DNA of 64,000 bases from Paenibacillus ottowii (GCF_006874425.1 NZ_VIJZ01000010.1:142454-206453); one strand, 5' to 3'. Shown: positions 34,242-43,393, counted from the first letter of the stretch. Notes: generated by a model from the sequence alone, not told the origin. Program-made: numbers and translations.

Positions 34242-34988
34242 GTGAATATGACCCGGAAGGTCATTAATTTTGCACATCGCGGAGCTTCGGGGGTATGTCC
34301 TGAAAATACGATGGCGGCTTTCCGCCACGCGTTAGAACTGGGAGCAACAGGCATCGAAACGGATGTGCAGCGTACCCAAGATGGGCATTTGGTGCTGATT
34401 CACGATGAGTCGCTGGAGCGCACGACAGGTTGCCCACTGGATGTAAAAGATATTACGCTGGAAGAATTGAATAAGTTGGATGCGGGCAGTTGGTTTAATG
34501 AGAAATTCCAAGGCGAACGGGTACCGATGCTGGATGAGTTACTGGAACTGGCACAGTCCTCGGATACCATTATCAATCTGGAACTGAAAAATAGCATTCA
34601 TCTCTATCCGGGGATGGAGAAAGAGGTTATTGCCGCTGTGAAGCGTTTTGGATTGGAAGAGCGGGTGATCTTATCCAGCTTCAATCACGAATCGCTCGCA
34701 CTCTGCGCGCAGAGTGCGAGCGAGATCAAGACGGGAGCGCTATATATTGAGATTTTGGTTCGCCCAGCGGAGTATGCAACCCAATTCGGGGCAACAGCAC
34801 TTCATGCCTACAAGCAAGTGGTCACACCAGAAGCGGTGTCTGAGGCTTTGGCATTAGGCGTCGTCTACCATCCATGGACGGTGAATGAGCCAGAAGAAAT
34901 GGAACGTCTGCTGGAGGCCGGAGTGAACGGCATCATCACAGACTATCCTGATCGGTTGGCGCACCTTCTAGCTGTTCACTCTTCCTAA
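34242..34988 (+). CDS. Glycerophosphodiester phosphodiesterase
   Basis: A 248-residue cytoplasmic GDPD-family enzyme that hydrolyses deacylated phospholipids (glycerophosphodiesters) to glycerol 3-phosphate and an alcohol. The catalytic core is visible at the N-terminus: AHRGASGVCPENTMAAF (catalytic His near residue 10; Glu of PENT), GIETDVQRTQDGHLVLIHD (metal-binding Glu and Asp, second catalytic His), later NLELKN, and the C-terminal HPWTVNEPEEMERL and GIITDYPD typical of the family. It starts at GTG 34242 after AGGGGGGATTAG. The gene contains a perfect 32-bp palindrome and ends at a bidirectional terminator. Confidence 0.96.
   Translation: MNMTRKVINFAHRGASGVCPENTMAAFRHALELGATGIETDVQRTQDGHLVLIHDESLERTTGCPLDVKDITLEELNKLDAGSWFNEKFQGERVPMLDELLELAQSSDTIINLELKNSIHLYPGMEKEVIAAVKRFGLEERVILSSFNHESLALCAQSASEIKTGALYIEILVRPAEYATQFGATALHAYKQVVTPEAVSEALALGVVYHPWTVNEPEEMERLLEAGVNGIITDYPDRLAHLLAVHSS
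34692..34723. repeat. Perfect 32-bp palindrome inside the GDPD gene
   Basis: The half-site TCGCTCGCACTCTGCG (34692-34707) is followed without any spacer by its exact reverse complement (34708-34723). It is GC-rich and can form a long hairpin in mRNA or a cruciform in DNA. It encodes residues around SLALCAQSASEI. Confidence 0.9.
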
Positions 34989-35054
34989 GTGGAAGACACA
35001 GCAAAACTACAATTAAGGATTGTATGGAAATAGTTGTAGGCTATGTATTGAAAG

Positions 35055-35106
35055 AAAAAGACTCTCCTACGTACTCGCTTTCACGAGACGAGGAGAGTCT
35101 TTTCTG
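35055..35106. terminator. Bidirectional terminator
   Basis: AAAAGACTCTCCT pairs with AGGAGAGTCTTTT (ending about 35104), with an inner TCG/CGA stem and A and T tracts on both sides. It separates the convergent GDPD and methyltransferase genes. Confidence 0.88.
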
Positions 35107-35149
35107 GCTTGAGCTGAAGAGAATACCATCACGACGTTTTGATTCTGTT

Positions 35150-35977
35150 CTACTTGATACCGAGTCTCATACGATAGCTGAACAGGATATCCAGTGTCCT
35201 GCCTTCAAAATGATTCTCTACCAGCTGGATGAAGCGAGCTATATCGTCATCAAGCGTTCGATTACCAAGTTTGAAAAGGCTCTGAATCCCTCCCTGGCTA
35301 AGAGCGAGCCCGGTATAACGAGCAGCATCACATTGCTCACGATTGTGGAAGACAATCTCCCGAATATAGCGAAATTGACCGCTACGGTGCAGATTAGCTA
35401 GATGCTGATCCTTGCTCCATTTGTGAGCTTGTTGTTCTATAGGAGCTTCCTGTTCCAAAATGGCATCCGCTTTGGTGATCAGCTCTGTATAAGCTTGCTC
35501 GATCTGCCATTGCAGCACTGGAGGCCAGTCACAGTCAAAGGCCGCGAACACGCCGCCTTGAGCCAAGACCCTGCCTGCTTCCTGGAGCGTGCTCTCAGGG
35601 TCCATCCAGTGAAAGGATTGAGAACAGGTAATGACGTCTACAGTGCCATCCTCAAAGGGCAGGTTGTTGGAGAACCCGCTTTCGAAGGAAATAGTTCCTG
35701 CCATTGTCGTTCCTGCTTTCTCCAGCTTGCGTTGCGCTTTCCCTCTCATGTCCGGGTTAGGCTCGATGCCGACGATTCGTCGAGCGATGTCTTTCCATAT
35801 GAAGGTTGAAAGTCCAGTACCGCAACCAAGATCGGCAACTAGCTCTACGTTCCGATCCAGATAGCGGCTGATGATTTCCGCGACGAGTGATGGTGCTTCT
35901 GGGCGGTGCTGATCGTAGTTGTCAGCAAAACCATTGAAACGATCCACATTACTTTGCAGATTTCCCTCAGGGATCAT
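35150..35977 (-). CDS. Class I SAM-dependent methyltransferase
   Basis: A 275-residue soluble enzyme. SAM-binding motif I is VADLGCGTGLSTF (near residues 47-59), motif II is the acidic VGIEPNPDMR, and VDVITCSQSFHWMDPESTLQEAGRVLAQGG holds the post-II and III regions, as in the UbiE/Methyltransf_11 group. The N-terminal RFNGFADNYDQHRPEAP is common in uncharacterised small-molecule methyltransferases. The substrate is unknown. AGGAGGAAAGG lies before the start. It is a single gene. Confidence 0.92.
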   Translation of the reverse strand: MIPEGNLQSNVDRFNGFADNYDQHRPEAPSLVAEIISRYLDRNVELVADLGCGTGLSTFIWKDIARRIVGIEPNPDMRGKAQRKLEKAGTTMAGTISFESGFSNNLPFEDGTVDVITCSQSFHWMDPESTLQEAGRVLAQGGVFAAFDCDWPPVLQWQIEQAYTELITKADAILEQEAPIEQQAHKWSKDQHLANLHRSGQFRYIREIVFHNREQCDAARYTGLALSQGGIQSLFKLGNRTLDDDIARFIQLVENHFEGRTLDILFSYRMRLGIK

Positions 35978-36118
35978 AGGTTCCTTTCCTCCTTAGCTTG
36001 GGCGGGCGATCGCGCAAATTCCGATGCTCTGTACTCTTACATTGTACATTTTTATGTGCTTAACCAGCTACTTTCGTGATTTTGCAACATCATCGGATTT
36101 TGGTAGGAGGAAACTTGC

Positions 36119-37000
36119 CTACTTTATCATGGAAGCAAGCGCCCACTCCCGCATCATGGAGTCAAGCATTGGACGCAAATCTTCGCGCTGCATGCCCATA
36201 TGAAGCACCGCTTCCAGATAGCCTGCTTTATCACCGATATCGTAGCGTGTGCCCTCTAGTTCCAATGCGAGCAGTTGATTCTGCAATGCTACTTGATGCA
36301 GAGCGTCTGTCAATTGGTACTCACCGCCCGCTCCAGTGGACATGTTTTCCAATATGGAGAAAATAGACGGCTCCAATACATAGCGGCCAATGACGGCCTG
36401 CCGTGAAGGAGCATCTGCCGGAGCGGGTTTTTCAACAAGCCCGCCGACTTCATGAATAAGACCATTCTGGTGGATAGAGTCAATAATACCGTATTTACTG
36501 ACATCCTGTTCTTCTACCGTGCGTACGCCGACCACTTGCTTGCCAGTGGCTTCGTATACATCCATCATTTGACGAATCGCTGGAGTGGAGGAATTCATAA
36601 TGTCATCGCCCAGTAACACTGCGAAGGGTTCATCACCAATGAACTGACGAGCGCAGCGTACCGCATGTCCTAAGCCGAGGGGCTCTTTTTGACGGATATA
36701 GTGAATGACGGCTTTGCCCCCGATGCTTTGAACCTCACGCAGGAGATCATATTTCCCCTTGCTCTCCAGTACTTGCTCCAACTCTACAGACTTGTCAAAA
36801 TGGTCCTCGATGGCTTTTTTATTACGCCCTGTAACGATAATGATGCTCTCAATTCCAGACTTGATGGCTTCTTCAACAATATATTGAATCGCTGGTTTAT
36901 CTACGATTGGGAGCATCTCTTTTGGTAATGCTTTTGTAGCTGGCAAAAAACGGGTTCCTAAACCAGCGGCAGGGATCACGGCTTTTGTAATTGTTCTCAT
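36119..37000 (-). CDS. galU: UTP-glucose-1-phosphate uridylyltransferase
   Basis: A 293-residue enzyme that makes UDP-glucose from glucose 1-phosphate and UTP. The nucleotidyltransferase signature PAAGLGTRFLPATKALPKEMLPI is at the N-terminus, followed by DKPAIQYIVEEAIKSGI, LLGDDIMNSSTPAIRQM (metal-binding Asp) and VEKPAPADAPSRQAVIGRYVL, all as in GalU/GtaB. It is the fourth gene of an operon with GT39, GT2 and GtrA proteins, which fits supply of UDP-sugar for envelope glycosylation. AAAGGAAAG precedes the ATG. Confidence 0.95.
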   Translation of the reverse strand: MRTITKAVIPAAGLGTRFLPATKALPKEMLPIVDKPAIQYIVEEAIKSGIESIIIVTGRNKKAIEDHFDKSVELEQVLESKGKYDLLREVQSIGGKAVIHYIRQKEPLGLGHAVRCARQFIGDEPFAVLLGDDIMNSSTPAIRQMMDVYEATGKQVVGVRTVEEQDVSKYGIIDSIHQNGLIHEVGGLVEKPAPADAPSRQAVIGRYVLEPSIFSILENMSTGAGGEYQLTDALHQVALQNQLLALELEGTRYDIGDKAGYLEAVLHMGMQREDLRPMLDSMMREWALASMIK

Positions 37001-37017
37001 AGAGATTCACTTTCCTT

Positions 37018-37419
37018 TCAGGATGGGGAACCGAACACCCAGTATCGGCTCCCGATATAATTGATAATCATTCCGGCTGCGGTAGCGATCAGCTTGCTTA
37101 AAGCAAGCGGCAGCTCGGTTTCAGTGTGAAGGACTTGCAATAATAAGGAGGTTATCCCCAATACGATGAGGTTGATGACGATAAATTTGAGTAATTGGCC
37201 CTTATTCGTGTTGTTTGCTTGTTGTTTGCTGAAAGTCCATCTGCTATTCAAAATATAACTGTTGGCTGTGCCGCAGCTATACGAAATGATCTGTGCCACC
37301 ACGACCGGCACTCCGGCCCAAGCCAGCAGCATAAAAATGATATAATCTACGCCCGTATTCACCAGACCTACGATGCCAAATCGGATCATGGGAAGCAGCT
37401 GGGCTATGCGACTTTTCAT
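37018..37419 (-). CDS. GtrA-family membrane protein
   Basis: A 133-residue membrane protein with four transmembrane segments (IRFGIVGLVNTGVDYIIFMLLAWAGV first, and a final IATAAGMIINYIGSRYWVF), the normal length and pattern of GtrA proteins, proposed flippases of lipid-linked sugars. ATG 37419 is chosen because GGAG lies eight bases upstream; longer in-frame starts (37434) overlap the previous gene's stop and lack a site. It sits between the GT2 gene and galU, so it probably moves the undecaprenyl-phosphate-sugar made by the GT2 enzyme. Confidence 0.9.
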   Translation of the reverse strand: MKSRIAQLLPMIRFGIVGLVNTGVDYIIFMLLAWAGVPVVVAQIISYSCGTANSYILNSRWTFSKQQANNTNKGQLLKFIVINLIVLGITSLLLQVLHTETELPLALSKLIATAAGMIINYIGSRYWVFGSPS

Positions 37420-37423
37420 TGGA

Positions 37424-38515
37424 TTAGGCTCCATGACCGGATTTAGGCCCAGTATATACCGCGCTGTTGCCGCGCACTGTGCGTCCACCTGAAATCAGGC
37501 TGTCGCGGGCTCCTTGCATATACAGAGAATCGCGTTGTTCAGGGACCTTCATAGCATGAGTCGGACCGTTATCGTATTGTCCACCCAGACGTTCACGGAC
37601 AATGTAGAGTGGACGCGCTTTGGTTTCGTCATAAATCCGCCCAATATATTCACCCATAATACCGAGAATAATCAGAATCACCCCGTTGAAGATCAGGCTG
37701 ATGCTAATCATGGACGACCAGCCCTTCATCACATAGGAATCGGTGAAAAAGTTAAGAAACAATACATACATTAGATACAGGAAGCCGGACATGGACAGAA
37801 GTGCTCCGATATAACCTGCCAGCTTGAGCGGCTTGATCGAAAAAGAAGTGATCCCATCGAGACTGAGCTTGATCATGCGTTTTAGCGGATACTTGGTTTC
37901 GCCTGCGAGCCGCTCATCGCGCTCATATTCAACAGCGGTTTGTTTAAAGCCGATCCAACTGACCAGACCGCGTACGAATCGGTTATTTTCCGGCAGCCGT
38001 TTCAATTCATCTATGACCTTGCGATCCATCAGACGGAAGTCTCCGGTGTCGACCGGGATATTAATATCCGTTGATGCTTTAAGTACGCGATAGAAGAGGC
38101 TGGCAGACCATTTCTTGAAGCGAGTTTCGCCATTGCGTTTGAGTCGTTTGGCGTAGACGACTTCGTAGCCTTCCTTCCACTTGTTAGCCATCTCAACAAT
38201 CAGTTCCGGCGGGTCCTGGAGGTCGGCGTCAATGACGACGACCGCCTCTCCCACCGCATAATCCATCCCGGCGGTAATGGCTAGCTGATGACCAAAGTTG
38301 CGAGAGAAATCAATCAATACAATCGTGTCATCTCGGAGACTGAATTCCTTGATGAGCTGGACGCTGCGGTCCGAACTTCCATCATTGACGAAGATCAGCT
38401 CGTAGGGCTCGCCCATTGAGCCCATGACTTGTTTCAGCCTCCGATAGGTTTCTGTAATAACGGCTTCCTCGTTGTACATTGGAATAACTATGGAATAACG
38501 GATAGGTTCACTCAT
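37424..38515 (-). CDS. GT2 polyprenyl-phosphate glycosyltransferase (GtrB/YkcC-like)
   Basis: A 363-residue enzyme. The GT2 catalytic domain is at residues ~1-230 (YSIVIPMYNEEAVITETYRRL; AVVVIDADLQDPPELI with the DXD-like Asp pair; TGDFRLMDRKV). Two transmembrane segments follow near 240-262 and 275-300, then a polar tail. Such enzymes load glucose or another hexose on undecaprenyl phosphate. ATG 38515 has AGGAGGAA six bases upstream; the in-frame Arg-rich extension further upstream overlaps the GT39 gene and is unlikely. The tail overlaps the start region of the GtrA gene. Confidence 0.92.
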   Translation of the reverse strand: MSEPIRYSIVIPMYNEEAVITETYRRLKQVMGSMGEPYELIFVNDGSSDRSVQLIKEFSLRDDTIVLIDFSRNFGHQLAITAGMDYAVGEAVVVIDADLQDPPELIVEMANKWKEGYEVVYAKRLKRNGETRFKKWSASLFYRVLKASTDINIPVDTGDFRLMDRKVIDELKRLPENNRFVRGLVSWIGFKQTAVEYERDERLAGETKYPLKRMIKLSLDGITSFSIKPLKLAGYIGALLSMSGFLYLMYVLFLNFFTDSYVMKGWSSMISISLIFNGVILIILGIMGEYIGRIYDETKARPLYIVRERLGGQYDNGPTHAMKVPEQRDSLYMQGARDSLISGGRTVRGNSAVYTGPKSGHGA

Positions 38516-38532
38516 TCGTAGTTCCTCCTCAT

Positions 38533-40893
38533 TTATAGTGTGATTTCGTATAAAGTACCGCTTCCGCCACGCTCGTCTCCGCCAAATCCACCTTGACCAT
38601 CCTGAGCGCCTGCGTTGCTGTTCGTAGCGTCGCTTACGCTGTCGGTTGCTTTCACTGCTGAACTTGTTTCTGCTGTGGTTGTTGTTTTCCATTCATCTGT
38701 AGGGATTACTTTGCCATGTTCTTTGATCCATGCATTGACTTCGGAGTTGCCGCCATCCGGTCCACCGCCGCCACCAGAAATCATAAAGTATTTCACTTGC
38801 CCACTTTCGACCAGCGCCTTGATCTTATCGACGGTATAGACCGGATCGGAAGATACAAAGCCGTTCATAATAATTACTTTTTGGCCGGCCTCGATCAAGT
38901 AAGGAGCGGCAGTTGAATAATTGCTTGCTGCGAAAAGATAGGTTTCACCTGTGTTATTTTTTTGCAAGTAGCTCAACGTTTTTTGATCCAGACTTTGGCT
39001 GCCGTTCGGGCCACCCATTCCTCTGGAGCGGGTAGAAGATCTCTGTTCCGCGTCTGCACTTGTCGGCGTGCTTGAAATATTTTTATCAGAATTGGAATTT
39101 CCTACGTTATTAGTCTGGTTATTGGCTTGGATTCCTTCAGCTTGTTGTCCATTGAAGCCTCGATCTCTATTGCCATCATTGCGGCCTGGCATTCCGCCAC
39201 CACCGCCAAATTGAGTTGGTCCAGCTTGTGGAATCATGCTGTTACCTCCGTAGACGATCGGTGTCAGTGCCCAGTACACAGGGCCGATAAACATAGCGAG
39301 TGCACTTGCGATGATAGCGTATCTTGTGAACTTCTCAGATTTCATTCGTGATACCACCAAGAGCGCTGTGCCGACGATCCCCAGGATCAATACCACGATG
39401 GACCAGCCGCTGCCGATGGTGTCGTTGTAATTTTGCAGAACGAACCAGCTAAATACCGAGGTTGCCAATACTGCCACAGGTAACATCCAGGAGAGCCAGT
39501 TGGAACGCTCACGATACTGCTGCCACAATTCTACGAATCCTGCTCCGAAGAGCGCTGCAATCGGTGGTGCGAGCATAATCAGGTAATAATGATGGAAGAA
39601 GCCTGCTACGCTGAAAAATGCAGCTGCGGGAATCAACCAGGCAAGCCAGAAGATAACTTCTTTATGTTTCTGTGTGATATTACGGCGTCGAATGCCAGCA
39701 AGCAGACCGATGGATGCTATGATTGCGAACGGAAGCAGCCAGCTGGCTTGGCCTGACAGGGCGGATTGGAACAACCGCAAAGGTCCCTTTTCACCAGTGC
39801 CGAACATGCCGCCACCGGAATTTCCGCCCGGGCCACCACCAGGAAAGCCTTGACCACCTTGCCCATCTCCATCTGGGGCGTCTTGTCCGTTCCCACCAAA
39901 TCCACCCGGTGGCATTTGACCACCTGCATCGGGGCCGCCTGCTGTCATGCTATTGGCACCAGAGCTATCTGTAGTGGTAATGCTGCTGGATGATGTAGCC
40001 GTCTGGGCCTGATCCGTGTTCGTATTGTTCCTATTCGTTGCAGCATTATTGTTCTGCTCTGCGCGTTGACCGTCACGATTGCTACTCGTTCCCTGGTCTC
40101 CTGTCAGGCGGGACAGGCCGTTATAACCAAAGGCCAAATTCAATACAGAGTTGTTGCCGCTACTTCCCATATAAGGACGTTCATCGGCCGGAGTGGAGTC
40201 CACTACGACTGCCCAAGAGAGCGATACAATCAGGAGGACCCCTGCCGATCCTGCCAACGTTATTGCTTTTCGTTTCCAGTTATACTTGGAATCCAGCAGA
40301 TAAAAGAGGCCCAACGCAGGAACGATCATATAGGCTTGCAGCATTTTTTCGTTAAAGGCGATGCCGACGACTGCGAAAGCAGCCAGGATCAACCCGGTTT
40401 TGCTGTTTTTAAGCCCTCTGAACAACAGCCATGTTGCGAGCAATAATGTGAAGACCAACATAGCGTCAATGTTATTCGTGCGGCTAACCGCTACGGCTAT
40501 CGGTGTCGTTGCCATGGCGAAGGCAGCCAAGCGTGCGGCCAGTGTACCAAAGCTTGGTTTGACGAGTAAGTAAATGAGCAAGACCGATCCGATCTGAGCC
40601 AGCGCCTGCGGCAGGATTACGCTCCATCCGTGAAGCCCGAATATATAAGCGCTCAACGTCTGAATCCAGAACACGACAGGCGGTTTGTCTACCGTTACCG
40701 ATCCTGCAGAATCAAGTGACGCGAAAAAGAAATTGTGAAAGCTTTGCAGCATGCTTGCTACTGCCGTTGTGTAGTAGGTGTTTACGTACTTGTCTTGCCA
40801 GATGTTGTATCCGTTCAAAAATGCGGATATCAGCATAATGATGATCAGGGGGATGTCCGCCCTGGTCTTAAACCATTTCTTAATCATGTTCAT
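38533..40893 (-). CDS. GT39/ArnT-like membrane glycosyltransferase (YkcB-like)
   Basis: A 786-residue polytopic protein with about 11-12 transmembrane segments. The N-terminal outward loop carries the family's acidic motif (SLDSAGSVTVDKPPVVFW, Asp near residue 62) used by PMT/ArnT-type transferases. These take a sugar from a polyprenyl-phosphate carrier and attach it to an envelope acceptor. Two extracytoplasmic low-complexity stretches rich in Gly, Asn, Ser, Gln and Asp (~255-360 and ~575-640) break the core, and the C-terminus is another Gly-rich tail. First gene of the operon (GT39, GT2, GtrA, galU) and divergent from a two-component system. The acceptor (teichoic acid, protein or polysaccharide) is unknown. 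Confidence 0.9.
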   Translation of the reverse strand: MNMIKKWFKTRADIPLIIIMLISAFLNGYNIWQDKYVNTYYTTAVASMLQSFHNFFFASLDSAGSVTVDKPPVVFWIQTLSAYIFGLHGWSVILPQALAQIGSVLLIYLLVKPSFGTLAARLAAFAMATTPIAVAVSRTNNIDAMLVFTLLLATWLLFRGLKNSKTGLILAAFAVVGIAFNEKMLQAYMIVPALGLFYLLDSKYNWKRKAITLAGSAGVLLIVSLSWAVVVDSTPADERPYMGSSGNNSVLNLAFGYNGLSRLTGDQGTSSNRDGQRAEQNNNAATNRNNTNTDQAQTATSSSSITTTDSSGANSMTAGGPDAGGQMPPGGFGGNGQDAPDGDGQGGQGFPGGGPGGNSGGGMFGTGEKGPLRLFQSALSGQASWLLPFAIIASIGLLAGIRRRNITQKHKEVIFWLAWLIPAAAFFSVAGFFHHYYLIMLAPPIAALFGAGFVELWQQYRERSNWLSWMLPVAVLATSVFSWFVLQNYNDTIGSGWSIVVLILGIVGTALLVVSRMKSEKFTRYAIIASALAMFIGPVYWALTPIVYGGNSMIPQAGPTQFGGGGGMPGRNDGNRDRGFNGQQAEGIQANNQTNNVGNSNSDKNISSTPTSADAEQRSSTRSRGMGGPNGSQSLDQKTLSYLQKNNTGETYLFAASNYSTAAPYLIEAGQKVIIMNGFVSSDPVYTVDKIKALVESGQVKYFMISGGGGGPDGGNSEVNAWIKEHGKVIPTDEWKTTTTAETSSAVKATDSVSDATNSNAGAQDGQGGFGGDERGGSGTLYEITL

Positions 40894-40958
40894 TCCACTC
40901 CCTGTGAAAGTTTCTTTGTATTTATTCCGTTCTTGGCCCGGTGAACTACCGGCTTGCT

Positions 40959-41021
40959 ATTATCATGCCAGACGTACCTTAATGGGTTCTGAGCGCTCCC
41001 TGAACGTTAGCTGAAAGCTGA
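40959..41021 (-). promoter_or_regulatory. Activator-type promoter of the glycosylation operon with CTGA repeats
   Basis: The minus-strand -10 GATAAT (40964-40959) has no good -35. CTGA occurs on the plus strand at 40989, 41000 and 41011, each 11 bp apart (and again at 41018), beginning about where the -35 should end. The same spacing and -10 distance (25 versus 22 bp) occur at 5483-5535. Likely bound by the OmpR-type regulator encoded just beyond, which starts at 41129. Confidence 0.6.
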
Positions 41022-41128
41022 GGCGAGGTGCTTTTTTTACGGCAGGATTCAGGTATATTAGATACAGGTGAACATGAACCGACTTTTAATCATGAAAAAA
41101 TGTACCCATATGAAAGGGAAGATTAATA

Positions 41129-41815
41129 ATGAATCCGATATACGGAGTTAAGATTATGCTGGCAGACGATGAGCCTCATATTTTGCAATTTTTAGAGCTT
41201 GGACTGATTAATGAAGGCTATGAAGTCAGAACCGCTGAGAACGGGAGTGATGCGCTCGATCTGGCAAGAGAGTTTCGTCCGCATGTAGCAGTGCTGGATG
41301 TGATGATGCCTGAAATGAACGGTTTTGAGGTATGCCAAAGTCTCAAGGAGACGGAGGATAACATCGCAGTCATTATGCTGACAGCCAAGGACGATGTGGA
41401 TGATCGGGTAAAGGGACTAAAGCTGGGCGCAGATGATTATATCGTAAAGCCCTTTAGCTTTAACGAACTGCTGGCTCGCATTGAAGCGCGCTTGCGAAAT
41501 CAGTTCCCCGACCTGCTGGGGGAAGTGGTTCACGGACCCTTTCAGGTGGATGATCGGCGGAAAGAAATTCGCTATCAGAGTCAGGTGCTGGAGCTATCGC
41601 CTACCGAATACGAACTATTGAAGTTTTTGGTGTTGAATCACGGAATTGTGCTGAGTAAAAGTCGTATTCTGGACCGAGTCTGGGGGTATGACTTTGGGGG
41701 CGAGGATAATATTGTGGAAGTGTACATTCGTTCCTTGCGTGAAAAACTCAAAGATAAGGAGCATCGGGTTATCCGGACGCTGCGCGGCGTTGGGTACCGT
41801 GTGGATCTGTTATGA
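41129..41815 (+). CDS. OmpR/PhoB-family response regulator
   Basis: A 228-residue regulator. The receiver domain (residues ~5-120) has the acidic pair DDE, the phospho-acceptor Asp in VLDVMMPEMNGF (residue 57), Thr in MLTAKD and Lys in IVKPFSF. The C-terminal winged helix spans ~130-226 (ELSPTEYELLKFLVLNHGIVLSK; VEVYIRSLREKL; VRGVGYR-type end). It overlaps the histidine kinase gene as ATGA. It is divergent from the glycosyltransferase operon, and the 11-bp-spaced CTGA repeats between them are the best candidates for its binding site. The signal is unknown. Confidence 0.96.
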   Translation: MNPIYGVKIMLADDEPHILQFLELGLINEGYEVRTAENGSDALDLAREFRPHVAVLDVMMPEMNGFEVCQSLKETEDNIAVIMLTAKDDVDDRVKGLKLGADDYIVKPFSFNELLARIEARLRNQFPDLLGEVVHGPFQVDDRRKEIRYQSQVLELSPTEYELLKFLVLNHGIVLSKSRILDRVWGYDFGGEDNIVEVYIRSLREKLKDKEHRVIRTLRGVGYRVDLL

Positions 41816-43308
41816 AAGCGGGGAGGAAAAGTCGCAGAAAATATGCGCTCGGTTCTCTCCGGTCTCAGCTTTTGGCCAGAACCTTACTCATTTTGGCTTT
41901 GCTGCTCGTATTGATCGGTTTTCTCCAATACTTTTTAATGAAAGATTTTCTGTATCGCAGTCGGGCAGACGCTATGAACACACAGCTGAGTTCAATTCCG
42001 GCCGACTTACTGATTAAAGATTCACAGGAAAAGGGTGAGGAAGAGAACGCTGCTCCCGAAGATGGTATCAATCGGAGGATTAATCGACCGGGGCCGTTTC
42101 TGTTTTGGCCGGATATGTCGCTTGCTTCTATAGGTATAGACGGCACCTTCCAGAGCTTGTCCAACGAAAATGGACTTGAACCGCCGCGTCTCACTTCTCA
42201 GCAGTATCAAGCAATGCAGCAGAGCAAGCGCATGCGTCACGGCTATCAATTAATTACAGATGCTCAGGGCAATGAGCAACTGGTCGTGTTTCGCCCGCTC
42301 GGTCCACCAGACCGTTCGTCAGGATTACTGCAAATGGGCGTATCCACGAATTCGATGCAAGAGCAGTTGATTAATCAACTCCGCACCTTTATTTTATTGT
42401 CTTTGATTGCACTTGCGATTGGTTTGGCGCTTATGCTTCCTGTGCTTCGCCGCACATTGGTGCCCCTCTCCAGAATGGTCGAGGCAGTCAAACGTATTGA
42501 TGCAGGCAATCTGGACGAGCGCTTTGACGCAGAGCAGGGTCAGTATGAGGTGGATCGTCTGGCGGTTTCATTTAATGGCATGCTGGAGCGTCTGGAGCAT
42601 TCTTTTGCTGCTGAGCGCGAATTGCAGATGCAAATGCGGCGATTTATTGCAGACGCTTCCCATGAACTGCGCACCCCGCTTACATCCATCCACGGGTTCT
42701 TGGAAGTGCTGCTTCGTGGAGCAGCATCCAATCCAAAGCAACTCCAATCTGCACTGGAAAGTATGTATGGTGAATCCAAGCGGATGAATAAGCTTGTCTC
42801 TGATTTACTATTGTTGGCGAAGCTGGACCGAACACCGGAGTTGAAGCTGGAGGATATATCGCTAGATGCATTGCTACTGGAAATGAAGCCACAGCTCCTT
42901 ATGCTGGCAGGCACACGTCAGGTGGTTTTTGATATGACGGCAGGGGTTCAGGTATTGGCAGAAAGCGATAAAATCAAACAGGTCGTGCTTAACCTGTTTC
43001 ACAATGCTGTTCAGCATACCGATATGGAAAAAGGCATAATCCATGTCAACCTGTCGGCGGGTAAGAAAATGGCCGATATTCAAATTCGTGATAATGGATC
43101 CGGTATGGGTAAGGAGCAGCTGGAGCGGATATTTGAGCGTTTTTATCGTGGAGATGAATCGCGTACACGCAGCTCGGGCGGAGCGGGCCTGGGTCTAGCT
43201 ATTACACAATCCATCGTGGAAGCACACGGTGGGAGTATTACGGCTGAAAGCACACTGGGGACAGGAAGTGTGTTTAAAGTAACGCTGCCTTTAGCAGGGA
43301 CAGTATAG
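41812..43308 (+). CDS. Membrane sensor histidine kinase
   Basis: A 498-residue HPK with two transmembrane segments (about residues 19-42 and 193-212) flanking a ~150-residue extracytoplasmic domain rich in Arg/Pro/Glu and without a recognisable ligand fold. A HAMP domain follows (~213-262). The HisKA helix has the phospho-acceptor His284 in DASHELRTPLTSIHGF. The HATPase_c domain has an N box (LNLFHNAVQHTD), G1 RDNGSGM, the F box FERFYRGD and G2 GGAGLGLAI. It is the partner of the response regulator immediately upstream and ends at a terminator. Confidence 0.95.
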   Translation: MKAGRKSRRKYALGSLRSQLLARTLLILALLLVLIGFLQYFLMKDFLYRSRADAMNTQLSSIPADLLIKDSQEKGEEENAAPEDGINRRINRPGPFLFWPDMSLASIGIDGTFQSLSNENGLEPPRLTSQQYQAMQQSKRMRHGYQLITDAQGNEQLVVFRPLGPPDRSSGLLQMGVSTNSMQEQLINQLRTFILLSLIALAIGLALMLPVLRRTLVPLSRMVEAVKRIDAGNLDERFDAEQGQYEVDRLAVSFNGMLERLEHSFAAERELQMQMRRFIADASHELRTPLTSIHGFLEVLLRGAASNPKQLQSALESMYGESKRMNKLVSDLLLLAKLDRTPELKLEDISLDALLLEMKPQLLMLAGTRQVVFDMTAGVQVLAESDKIKQVVLNLFHNAVQHTDMEKGIIHVNLSAGKKMADIQIRDNGSGMGKEQLERIFERFYRGDESRTRSSGGAGLGLAITQSIVEAHGGSITAESTLGTGSVFKVTLPLAGTV

Positions 43309-43335
43309 TATTGCCGGTTATGGTCTAACATAAGA

Positions 43336-43390
43336 ACAGCCCCCCCGAACCGCGACTTTGGTGAAATAACGGCTCGAGGGGCTTTTTTAA
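43336..43390 (+). terminator. Terminator after the histidine kinase gene
   Basis: AGCCCC (from 43338) and CCG pair with CGG and GGGGCT (43378-43383 region), followed by TTTTTT. The protease gene on the other strand ends at 43394. Confidence 0.8.
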
Positions 43391-43393
43391 TTG

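Noticed and set aside
35024..35401. 125-codon plus-strand open frame opposite the methyltransferase
   Set aside because: Its start lies before the bidirectional terminator, which it reads through, and most of it is antisense to the conserved methyltransferase gene.
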